This document shows, piece after piece, positions 46,273 to 54,350 of a stretch of 64,000 nt of DNA (positions within the stretch are counted from its first letter, which is position 1; every line of letters begins with the position of its first letter). Position numbers and translations under genes: made by a program. The stretch is from an uncultured Bacteroidales bacterium (GTDB taxonomy: Bacteria > Bacteroidota > Bacteroidia > Bacteroidales > Muribaculaceae), in contig CACZNH010000001.1 in assembly GCA_902782465.1 (NCBI GenBank), positions 1-64,000 on the forward strand, in the 5' to 3' direction. A model generated the notes under the pieces. That model was not told the DNA's origin. It did no database searches and was given only the letters and a program-made list of their open reading frames with translations.

Positions 46273-48012
46273 TTACCAGTTGCCAATGTTCTGCGTGTAA
46301 TGGCCGTTGGAAGCCGAAATCTGGCTGAACGGGATGGGCAGGTACTCATCCTTGTTGGCGGTGAAATGCGCGGCACTGTAAATGGAGCAGTGGCTGATTT
46401 CCTCGGCAAAGTACTTGTTGAGCACCGTGGCGGCATCACCCCAGCGCACGAGGTCGAAGAAGCGCTCGCTCTCCATACCCATCTCCAGACGGCGTTCCAT
46501 CTTCACAATCTTCACGGCCTGGTCTTTGGAATAGCTGCCGCGATAGTTGCTGATGAACATCTTCACGCCGTAGGCGTTGGGATAGCTGGAGATCATCTGG
46601 GTGCTGGTGGCAGCACGTGAGCGCAGCTGGTTCACGAGGTTGATAGCCTGGTCGGCCTGGCCCAACTGGGCATAAGCCTCGGCACGCATCAACAGCACGT
46701 CGGCATAGCGGAAGACGATGCGGTTCATCGGGCTGGCCCAATAAGAACCCTTGATGAGGTAACTGCCGATGAGAGCAGGGTCAACATTGTGCTTGAGGGA
46801 TACATAGTAGCCGTACAGACCGTTGCTGCGGCTCCAGATGCTGGTCTCCTCCATCATGTAGTTGCGGTTGAACATGTAGGGCAGTCCGGGCATACCCACG
46901 GTCAGGAACAGACGCGGGTCGGCATTGTCAGCAGACATGTCATAGTCCTTCTCGTTGAAGCTGTCGAGCAGGGGCAGACCGTCCGAGCCGGTGCGATAGG
47001 CATTCACGAGGTTCTGCGAGGGCTTGTAGAAGTCGCAGCCACCATCGGTAGCACCGGGAATGTTGGGCGGAATCAAGCCGTAGCTCCAGTTCAGGTTACC
47101 GTAGGTGGAACCGTCGTTACGGGAGTACTGGATGGCCCAGATGCTCTCGATGCCATTCTCGTACTCGTCCTCAGGACGGAAGTTGTTGTGGATGTCATCC
47201 TCCAGGCCATAGTGGGAATACAGACCAGGATTGGTGAACTCGATGACCTTCTCCAGGTCGCCCTGGTTGATGCTCGTCACCTGGTTGCTGTTGGCGTCGT
47301 CCTGACGATAGGCCTTGTAAAGGTAAACCTTGGCCAGGAAAGCGGCAGCGGCGGCACGGGTGGGACGTCCCTTGTCCTGCTGAACCTCGGGCAGGGTGTT
47401 GTAGGCTTCCATCAGGTCGTCGATGATGAGTTGCCAGCCCTCGTCGTTGGTGTACTGGGTGTTGGACAGCTCGTTATACTCCTCGTAGGTCAAGTTCTCG
47501 TTGATGACAAAGGGGATGTTCTTGTACAGACGCTTGAGCAGGAAGTGGCCATAGGCACGCAAAAACTTCATCTCGGCCAGGCGCTGACTCTTCATGGCGT
47601 AGCTCTCGTCGGTCTCCTTGAGCAGTGCGATAGCGCTGTTCACGCGCGACAGGCTGTTGTACAACCTCACCCACATATCATTAATGTTCCAGTTGGTGGT
47701 GAGCACACCTTGCTGGACCTCAAGCTGATGGAAAACGTCACCGTCGCTGGTACCGTTGCCACCCTTGTAGGCGTCATCACTACGGACGTCAAAGTTCCAC
47801 ATCGAGAATGATGAATTGATGTCCTCGGCACTGGTGAAGATGGCGTAGGCCGAGATGGCCATAGCCTCGGCATTCTCGGGCGTCTTTACCTGGTCGTCAC
47901 TGAGCGTGGCTTGAGGCTTGTGCTCGTCGAGAAAATCATCACAAGACGTAAACAATGTGGTAGCACTGCAGCAAACCAGGCCTACACACAATATATTGAA
48001 TATCTTTTTCAT
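46273..48012 (-). CDS. SusD/RagB-family lipoprotein (fructan locus)
   Basis: A 579-residue SusD-type surface lipoprotein (signal ending TLFTSCDDFLDEHKP). The N-terminal SusD-like helices and the C-terminal RagB/SusD domain (YADVLLMRAEAYAQLGQADQAINLVNQLRSRA, MERRLEMGMESERFFDLVRWGDA) are complete. It pairs with the SusC encoded 15 bp upstream and corresponds to BT1762. Confidence 0.95.
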   Translation of the reverse strand: MKKIFNILCVGLVCCSATTLFTSCDDFLDEHKPQATLSDDQVKTPENAEAMAISAYAIFTSAEDINSSFSMWNFDVRSDDAYKGGNGTSDGDVFHQLEVQQGVLTTNWNINDMWVRLYNSLSRVNSAIALLKETDESYAMKSQRLAEMKFLRAYGHFLLKRLYKNIPFVINENLTYEEYNELSNTQYTNDEGWQLIIDDLMEAYNTLPEVQQDKGRPTRAAAAAFLAKVYLYKAYRQDDANSNQVTSINQGDLEKVIEFTNPGLYSHYGLEDDIHNNFRPEDEYENGIESIWAIQYSRNDGSTYGNLNWSYGLIPPNIPGATDGGCDFYKPSQNLVNAYRTGSDGLPLLDSFNEKDYDMSADNADPRLFLTVGMPGLPYMFNRNYMMEETSIWSRSNGLYGYYVSLKHNVDPALIGSYLIKGSYWASPMNRIVFRYADVLLMRAEAYAQLGQADQAINLVNQLRSRAATSTQMISSYPNAYGVKMFISNYRGSYSKDQAVKIVKMERRLEMGMESERFFDLVRWGDAATVLNKYFAEEISHCSIYSAAHFTANKDEYLPIPFSQISASNGHYTQNIGNW

Positions 48013-48027
48013 AGTGAATCTTGAATT

Positions 48028-51000
48028 TTAGAATGAAACATTAAGACCGTAGGTGACATTGAGGGGGATAGGATAACCGAAGTTGGGGTTCTCGGGATCC
48101 ACACCGGTGAATGACTTGCTCTTGATGGTCAGCAGGTTCTGGGCCGACACATACATGCGCAGGCGCGCGAGATGCAACTTGTCACACACGTTGCTGCCAA
48201 AGTTGTAACCCAGTTGGATGTTACGCATCTTGGCGTAGGAACCGTCCTCCACAAAGTAGCTGCTGACGCGCTTCTCGTTGTTGTTGTCCATCGTGCTGAC
48301 AGCAGGAATGTTGGATTTGGGATTGTTGGGAGTCCAGGCGTCGAGCAGGCGACGGCCCTTGTTCAGATTGGTGATGTTCAGACCAGCCCACAGGTCGGAC
48401 TCACGCTTCAGGTCGCTGATGACGTCAACACCCTGAGCACCCTGCCAGAACATGGTGAAGTCCCAGTTCTTGTATTCAAGATAGATGTTCAGACCCCAAG
48501 TGAAGTCGGGCACGGGAGAGTAGATCCACTTCTGGTCCTTCTCGTTGATGACACCGTCACCGTTCAGGTCTTTCCAGCGGATGCGACCCAGGCCGGCACC
48601 ATTCTGCTCGGCATGGTTGTAAATCTCCTCCTGGCTCTTGAAGATGCCGTCATACACATAGCCCACCTGGGCACCCATGGGGTGTCCCACAACGCTCTCA
48701 ACGCCGTTACCGCCGAAGGTGCCGGCTGCTGCCAGCGTCTCGGGCAGCTTGGTCACCTTGTTGCGATAGGTGCCGATGTTACCGGCGATGTCATAGTGGA
48801 AATCGCCTGCGCTGCCGCGGTAGCCCACGTTCAGCTCGATACCCTTGTTGGTCATCTCGCCGGCGTTGATCCACTGGCTGCTGCCCTCACCCATCACAGC
48901 GATACCGGGCATGTAAACCAGAATGTCGGTAGTCTTCTTGTAGTACCACTCAAACGAGCCATAGAGCGCGTTGCGCAGCATGCCGAAGTCAAAACCCAGG
49001 TTGGTCTGTGTCGTGGTTTCCCACTTGAGGTTGTCGTTGCCGAGCTGGTTGCGCTTGAAACCGCTGGGCAGCGTGTGGCCACCATTGGAACCGGTAATGT
49101 CGTAGCTGGTACCGTAGCTCTGGCCACCGAAGCCTGCCTCGCCATAGTTGCTCTCGTAGATGGTGTAGCGGGCAATGTTGGAAATCTCCTGGTTACCGGT
49201 CTGACCCCACGAAGCACGCAGCTTGAGGTTGTCGAGCCAGTCCAGACCCTTCATGAAGGGCTCCTCGCTGATGCGCCAACCCAGGCTCACCGAGGGGAAT
49301 GTACCGTAGCGGTTATTGCGGCCGAAACGGCTCGAGCCGTCATAGCGCAGGGTCAAGCTGGCCAGGTAGCGGTCAGCGTAGGTGTAGTTCAGTTTGCCGA
49401 AGAAGGATACCAGGGTGTAGCCCTCGCCCGAGCCGTAGGCCTCAGCCTCGCCGACTGCCGCGTTGGGCCACATGTAATCGGGATTCAGCACGGCAAAGTC
49501 ATAGGCCTTGCCGCTCAGCCATGAGTCGTCCTCACGGTTCAACTCGGTACCGAGCAAGATGTCGCCGCGGTGTGCGCCACGCTCCAGGTTGTAGGTGGCG
49601 ATGGCGTTCCACATCCACTTGGTCCAGTGCTCCTGCTTGGGCTCGACGGCATTGGTCGGGTTAGCAACTGTACCCTCGGTGACGGGGTAGGTGAAGATGC
49701 GCTGCTGCTTCTGCGAGTAGTCGAGACCAAAGGTCGTCTTCAGGTTCAGGTCGGCGATGGGGTTGATGTTGATGAACGCATCACCAAACATGCGCCAGTA
49801 GGTGTAGCGGTTGTCGCTGTTGCGGTCCAGACGGGCCACGGGGTTCTCGCGGTCGGGGTAACCGCCCACGGGACCGGCATAGTGACCGTCGGTCGTGTAA
49901 ACCGGCAGCGAGGGGTTGAACTGCAGCACGTTCTCCAGGAAGCCGCCAGGAGCCTGAAGCTCGTTGGTGCGGTTCACGGTGAAGTGCTCACCCACGGTGA
50001 CAATCTTGCGGTCACCGATGTTCAACAGCTTGTAGGTCGTGTTCATGCGGGCCGACAGGCGCTGGAAGTCCGACTGCTTGATGATGCCGTCGTTCTTGTA
50101 GTAGCCCAGCGAGAAGAACGAGGTCCCGTTCTCGGTACCTTGGCTCAGCGATACGTTATATTGCTGCACCAGGCCCAGGCGGGTCGTCTCCTTGAACCAG
50201 TCGGTGTCGGCTGCGGGCGTGATGCCTGCAGGATCCAGGAACTTGTTCATGGTGATGCCGTTGAGCATGGGCACGCCCAGCGCATCATAGGCCCAGTCAT
50301 AGTGGTATCCCAGACCGTTCATGTTGGGGTTCAGGCCGTCGTTGACAAAGCCCTGCCACATCACTTGGCCAAACTCCTTGGCGTTCAACACCTTCATCTT
50401 GTTGGCATAGGTCTGCAGCGACAGGCTGGCGTCCAGGTCGATTTTCACCTTGCCGTCCTTGCCGCCCTTGGTGGTGATGATAATCACACCGTTGGCAGCG
50501 CGGCTACCGTAGATGGATGCCGAGGCGGCGTCCTTCAGCACCTGGATGCTCTCGATATCGTTACCGTTGAGCTCGTGCATGCCGGCCTTGGTGGGCACAC
50601 CGTCGATGATGTACAAGGGGTCGTTGTTGTTCAGCGTTCCCGTACCGCGGATGCGCACCGTCGCGGCACCCGAGGGGTTACCGTCGGCGGCAATGTTCAT
50701 GCCGGGCACGCGGCCCTGCATCGCCTTGATGGGGTTGTTCTCGTTTTGCTTGACCAGGTCGCTTACGCTCACGACGCTCACGGCGCCCGTCAGGTCGGCC
50801 TTGCGCTGCGTGGTGTAGCCGGTCACCACAATCTCGTTCAAGGCAAGAGCGTCTTCTTTCATCGTCACCGTCATGCCATTGGCGGCAGGCATCTCGACGG
50901 GCAGGAAGCCCACGTAGGTGAAGACGAGTGTTGCTCCGGGATTCACCTTGATGGTAAAGGTGCCATCCCAATCTGTCACTGTACCGTTGTTGGTACCTTT

Positions 51001-51135
51001 CTCAACCACAGTGGCACCGATGACGGTCTCTCCGGTCTCGTCGAAGACGGTGCCTGTGATTTCTGTTTGCGCATACACTAGGGTACACGTCAACATGAGC
51101 ATGAAGCTGAGTAGAAATCTTTTCAGTACGTTCAT
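48028..51135 (-). CDS. SusC-like TonB-dependent transporter (fructan locus)
   Basis: A 1035-residue SusC-family importer. Signal peptide MNVLKRFLLSFMLMLTCTLVYA, regulatory domain EITGTVFDETGETVIGATVVEKG, NEIVVTGYTTQRKADLTGAVSVV, plug with GRVPGMNIAADGNPSGAATVRIRG, PLYIIDGVP and ESIQVLKDAASASIYGSRAANGV, and a barrel ending in VTYGLNVSF. It is the first gene of an operon of seven genes running to fructokinase and corresponds to BT1763. Fructan oligosaccharides are the inferred cargo. Confidence 0.95.
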   Translation of the reverse strand: MNVLKRFLLSFMLMLTCTLVYAQTEITGTVFDETGETVIGATVVEKGTNNGTVTDWDGTFTIKVNPGATLVFTYVGFLPVEMPAANGMTVTMKEDALALNEIVVTGYTTQRKADLTGAVSVVSVSDLVKQNENNPIKAMQGRVPGMNIAADGNPSGAATVRIRGTGTLNNNDPLYIIDGVPTKAGMHELNGNDIESIQVLKDAASASIYGSRAANGVIIITTKGGKDGKVKIDLDASLSLQTYANKMKVLNAKEFGQVMWQGFVNDGLNPNMNGLGYHYDWAYDALGVPMLNGITMNKFLDPAGITPAADTDWFKETTRLGLVQQYNVSLSQGTENGTSFFSLGYYKNDGIIKQSDFQRLSARMNTTYKLLNIGDRKIVTVGEHFTVNRTNELQAPGGFLENVLQFNPSLPVYTTDGHYAGPVGGYPDRENPVARLDRNSDNRYTYWRMFGDAFININPIADLNLKTTFGLDYSQKQQRIFTYPVTEGTVANPTNAVEPKQEHWTKWMWNAIATYNLERGAHRGDILLGTELNREDDSWLSGKAYDFAVLNPDYMWPNAAVGEAEAYGSGEGYTLVSFFGKLNYTYADRYLASLTLRYDGSSRFGRNNRYGTFPSVSLGWRISEEPFMKGLDWLDNLKLRASWGQTGNQEISNIARYTIYESNYGEAGFGGQSYGTSYDITGSNGGHTLPSGFKRNQLGNDNLKWETTTQTNLGFDFGMLRNALYGSFEWYYKKTTDILVYMPGIAVMGEGSSQWINAGEMTNKGIELNVGYRGSAGDFHYDIAGNIGTYRNKVTKLPETLAAAGTFGGNGVESVVGHPMGAQVGYVYDGIFKSQEEIYNHAEQNGAGLGRIRWKDLNGDGVINEKDQKWIYSPVPDFTWGLNIYLEYKNWDFTMFWQGAQGVDVISDLKRESDLWAGLNITNLNKGRRLLDAWTPNNPKSNIPAVSTMDNNNEKRVSSYFVEDGSYAKMRNIQLGYNFGSNVCDKLHLARLRMYVSAQNLLTIKSKSFTGVDPENPNFGYPIPLNVTYGLNVSF

Positions 51136-51187
51136 TGTTCTGTTGGTTTAGGTTAATACATTATATATAGTTCATGTTATTTTTTGG

Positions 51188-51195
51188 CAAAGGTA
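51188..51195 (-). promoter_or_regulatory. -7 element of the fructan susC promoter
   Basis: TACCTTTG on the minus strand lies 53 bp before the start codon. No -33 TTTG is present at the expected distance, which fits activation by the sensor encoded upstream. Confidence 0.55.
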
Positions 51196-51312
51196 ACTGC
51201 TTGAAAATTGGGGGACTATCACTTTTCGTTCTTCTACTCGCAAATTTGTTTCAATGTATCAATTCTATTAGTAAATGAACGATTATTACAAGTATTTTAC
51301 ATGATGTAGGAC

Positions 51313-51427
51313 TACCTTTGTACCGTAAAAACAGCAAAAAGGTGTGGACTCACATCGTTTCACTTTCGAACCAGGTCTGCGACAACCGTTAGAATAGATG
51401 AAACGTCGGTCCACACCATTTTTTGTC
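51313..51427 (+). ncRNA. Candidate small RNA between the fructan sensor and susC
   Basis: On the plus strand, opposite to both neighbours, a consensus -7 element TACCTTTG (51313-51320) is followed by about 100 nt that fold on themselves: GGTGTGGAC (51341-51349) pairs with GTCCACACC (51409-51417), CGTTTCA (51356-51362) pairs with TGAAACG (51399-51405), and ATTTTTTG follows. The RNA would span roughly 51327-51426. Small RNAs transcribed against susC genes are known in Bacteroides polysaccharide loci. The same stem is followed by TTTTT on the minus strand and could also terminate the sensor transcript. No clear -33 box is visible. Confidence 0.5.
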
Positions 51428-51630
51428 GATGAAATGGTGGTGTCCTGTACTCTCTATTCCAGTATTCCAAGGTCGCAGTTTGGTCCGAAAAGAGTCAGCA
51501 ACTCAAATAAATAACCCACAATGTCTTTTTCTCCCTCACATGAGAGAAAGTGCAAATTTAATGATTTTCTTCAATCCAGCAAGGGTTATTCTGTAAATAC
51601 TTGTATTTTTGGAGCATAAAATTAACTGAA

Positions 51631-53841
51631 TCAGGGTTTGCGTGCCTCGCCGGGCACGATGCCGTACTCATCCTTGTAGCATTTGGTGAAATATGACGGA
51701 GAGGCAAATCCAACCTGATAGGCAATCTCACTAACTGAGAGATTTGAGTCTTGTAGCAGCTTCTGTGCTTGGGCCAATCTTGCCTTGCGCAACAGGTCAA
51801 CCGGCGTGCAGCCTGTCATCGCCTTTACCTTGCGATAGAGCTGAACCCTGCTCAAACTCATGTCTGCAGCAAGATCCTCCACACTCAGATTGCTGTCTGA
51901 CAGACGTTCCTCCACAATTTCCTTGAATTTGGCGATAAAGGGATCATCAATGGGTTCTGGAGCCGCGGAAGCAACCTTGGGTCGGTTATTGCTTACTGCT
52001 GTCGCGGGTTTCATGCCCCACAGGTCCTTCAACTGGTGACGACTGTGCAACAGATTGTGGATGCGTGCCTTCAACAGTTCGGGCGAGAATGGCTTTGTGA
52101 TATAAGCGTCGGCACCGCTCTGGTAACCTTCGATTTGATGCTGGTCCAATGCCCTGGCGGTGAGAAGGATTACTGGGATGTGGCTGGAAATGATGTCTTT
52201 CTTTACCTGTTGGCAGAACTCCAGACCGTTCATCACGGGCATCATCACGTCCGACACGATCAGGTCCGGCACCTGTTCCCTTGCCACCTCAAGACCACGT
52301 TGCCCGTCCTCGGCTTCCAGCAAATGGTATATGCCTTGCAGGATGGTCCTCAGGTAGGCACGGATGTCGGCATTGTCATCGACAATCAGCACGGTGGGGG
52401 TGTCCTCATCCAGTTCAATATGCTCTTCGTTATCCGTCACAGGGCGTTGGATCGTGATGGCGTCAATCTGCTCGGTAGTCATGTCAGGCTTGTGGCCACC
52501 CACCTGGGCATCCAGCATCTTGTTGATGAGTTGTGTCAAGTTATGGGTATTGCGCCTCACGATGGCAAACAGGTTGCCAGCCTCTTCACTGGCATTTTTG
52601 ATGTCGGACGTCTCGGCCAGTTGCGTCAAGGGGCCCTCGATGAGCGTCAGCGGTGTGCGTAGCTCGTGGCTCACTTGGGTATAGAAGTCCAGTTGCTCAC
52701 GTTCCATCTGTGTGCGCTCGTCCTGGATGCGCGCACGCTGCAGGTAATACATGTAGATACCGGCCAGCAACGCCAGCAGCAGCAATATCGCAGCCAGCGC
52801 GACAAATGTGAGCGTACGCTGGTTGGCAAGTTGTTGCACATAGCCGCTTGCCGTCTGGTGCAGCCTCTCAATGTATTTTGTCTGTCGCAAGATCTCATCA
52901 CTCTCCAACTGCAACACACGAGCATTGTCACGGGTCACCAGAGCCGACATCAATCTCGTTTCCTTCTGATATGGCTTTCCCTCAAGAATGTCAATCGCAA
53001 GATTTAATAATTGGTCACCGCAGGTGGGATAGATATAGGACGCATCAAGCAACGAGTCACGCACCAGCTCAATGCCGCCATTGGGACCAGGCAGACCGTC
53101 GATGCCGCAGAACAAAGGTAGCTGTCGTCCAAACTCCTCAAAGGCGCGGCGAGCACCCATTGCCGAGCGGTCATTCATGCCGAACACCAGGTCAACATTA
53201 ACGTCGCTATGGTCGGCCAGCCACTTTTTGGTCTGCTGATAAGCAGTCGGTTCAGTCCAGTCGCCCTGCAGAGTAGCGACTACCGATATGCCAGGATACG
53301 GTTCAATCGCTTCGCGAAAACCATTGTGACGCTCTATGGCAGGCGAGGAACCTTTCAAACCCATCACCTCCATCACATTGCCACGCTTATCTATGCGCGA
53401 CACAATATAATCCCCCATCACTTTGCCCATCTCATAGTTGTCGGCACTGATGAAGGCAGTATACTTTTGTGAACTCGTCTTGCGCTCGAACACAATCACA
53501 GGAATGCCCTTGTCATAGGCATGGTCAATCGCTGGAGAAATTGTCGACAATTGGTTGGGGGCGACAATCAGCAGGTCAATGCCAGCTGCAACAAGGCTAT
53601 CAATTTGTTGGATCTGTCGCTCATCGTTGTCACGGGCTGTGGCAAACCGCAGTTCCACATCGTTATGTAGATAGGCCTCCATCAGGAGCTCTTGATTTTG
53701 TTGCTCACGCCAAATGTCCGCAGAGCATTGCGACACGCCGATCCTGTACTTCACTTTCTCGTGAGAGCAGGAAGCCAACAAGAGCACACATAAAAATATA
53801 GATAAGCAAAGAACAGCTTTGCCAAAAATCTTACCTTTCAT
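51631..53841 (-). CDS. Hybrid two-component-type sensor of the fructan locus, lacking HATPase
   Basis: A 736-residue membrane regulator. After a lipoprotein-like signal (LLLASCSHEK), residues about 30-320 are a periplasmic sugar-binding domain (YRIGVSQCSADIWREQQNQELL, DLLIVAPNQLSTISPAIDHAYDKGIPVIVFERK) of the type by which BT1754 senses fructose. A membrane span (about 345-366) is followed by HisKA with SHELRTPLTL, His392. A receiver (TVLIVDDNADIRAYL, phospho-acceptor Asp531 in SDVMMPVMNG) and an AraC-type DNA-binding domain (about 630-736) complete it. Between HisKA (ends near 430) and the receiver (starts near 480) only about 50 residues remain, without N, G1 or G2 boxes, so the catalytic ATPase domain is absent. 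It lies upstream of susC in the same direction. Confidence 0.9.
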   Translation of the reverse strand: MKGKIFGKAVLCLSIFLCVLLLASCSHEKVKYRIGVSQCSADIWREQQNQELLMEAYLHNDVELRFATARDNDERQIQQIDSLVAAGIDLLIVAPNQLSTISPAIDHAYDKGIPVIVFERKTSSQKYTAFISADNYEMGKVMGDYIVSRIDKRGNVMEVMGLKGSSPAIERHNGFREAIEPYPGISVVATLQGDWTEPTAYQQTKKWLADHSDVNVDLVFGMNDRSAMGARRAFEEFGRQLPLFCGIDGLPGPNGGIELVRDSLLDASYIYPTCGDQLLNLAIDILEGKPYQKETRLMSALVTRDNARVLQLESDEILRQTKYIERLHQTASGYVQQLANQRTLTFVALAAILLLLALLAGIYMYYLQRARIQDERTQMEREQLDFYTQVSHELRTPLTLIEGPLTQLAETSDIKNASEEAGNLFAIVRRNTHNLTQLINKMLDAQVGGHKPDMTTEQIDAITIQRPVTDNEEHIELDEDTPTVLIVDDNADIRAYLRTILQGIYHLLEAEDGQRGLEVAREQVPDLIVSDVMMPVMNGLEFCQQVKKDIISSHIPVILLTARALDQHQIEGYQSGADAYITKPFSPELLKARIHNLLHSRHQLKDLWGMKPATAVSNNRPKVASAAPEPIDDPFIAKFKEIVEERLSDSNLSVEDLAADMSLSRVQLYRKVKAMTGCTPVDLLRKARLAQAQKLLQDSNLSVSEIAYQVGFASPSYFTKCYKDEYGIVPGEARKP

Positions 53842-53956
53842 ACTGCAAAGTTTATAATTTTCTCCAACATATCCAAATCACCCGCATATTATTTAAAATC
53901 CACCCTACCGAAAACCAATAAATTTTCAACCCTCAAAATTAAATAAATTCCAGTAA

Positions 53957-54000
53957 ATAAAAAAATCAAGGCGCCATATATCATTGATATACAGAGCCTT
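53957..54000 (-). terminator. Terminator of a displaced tRNA gene at the island's left junction
   Basis: On the minus strand an AAGGC/GCCTT-based imperfect stem (53968-54000) is followed by GATTTTTTTATTT. It lies just downstream, in minus sense, of the tRNA-end sequence at 54014-54026, as a tRNA terminator would. It also lies 110 bp upstream of the sensor gene. Confidence 0.55.
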
Positions 54001-54013
54001 AAATACTTACTCA

Positions 54014-54026
54014 GTACCCAGAGCCG
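54014..54026 (-). other. att-like core, left (tRNA 3' end)
   Basis: GTACCCAGAGCCG, whose complement CGGCTCTGGGTAC looks like the last 13 bases of a tRNA gene, recurs exactly at 61792-61804. No tRNA body adjoins it here, as expected for an integration junction. Confidence 0.6.
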
Positions 54027-54144
54027 GCCATCCCACCGCATCATCAATACTTACCGAAAATCACCTAACCTCACAGATAATCAACCCATTACACCACATC
54101 AAGGATGAGTTTCACTGATTATCATGGAACTACATCCGTCCAAA

Positions 54145-54168
54145 TGTTCAAGTAATGTTCAAGTAAAA
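54145..54168. repeat. Inner island repeat, left copy
   Basis: Two tandem GTTCAAGTAA units, identical over 24 bp to 61725-61748 and in the same orientation. They are probable arm-type recombinase sites. Confidence 0.75.
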
Positions 54169-54192
54169 ATAATGTATTAATCATTTTATTTA

Positions 54193-54224
54193 TTTGCATA
54201 TAACAAAAGAATTGACGATATTTG
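54193..54224 (+). promoter_or_regulatory. Possible promoter of the island operon
   Basis: TTTG (54193-54196), 20 bp, then GATATTTG (54217-54224) has one mismatch in the -7 box. It would give a leader of about 120 nt before the GTPase gene. Confidence 0.45.
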
Positions 54225-54350
54225 CACAATATTTATGTCTTTGAATTTGATTTTTATGGCTGTGCATTTTGCAGATTATTTTAATCAATGCGGGACATAA
54301 AACGATTAGTTTCTATTTTTTACTAAGTTTTGGATTTATAAAAAAAAGAC

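Noticed and set aside
54014..54026. A complete tRNA gene at the island ends
   Set aside because: Only about 13 bases of a tRNA 3' end are present at 54014 and at 61792. No T-arm, anticodon arm or D-arm adjoins either copy.
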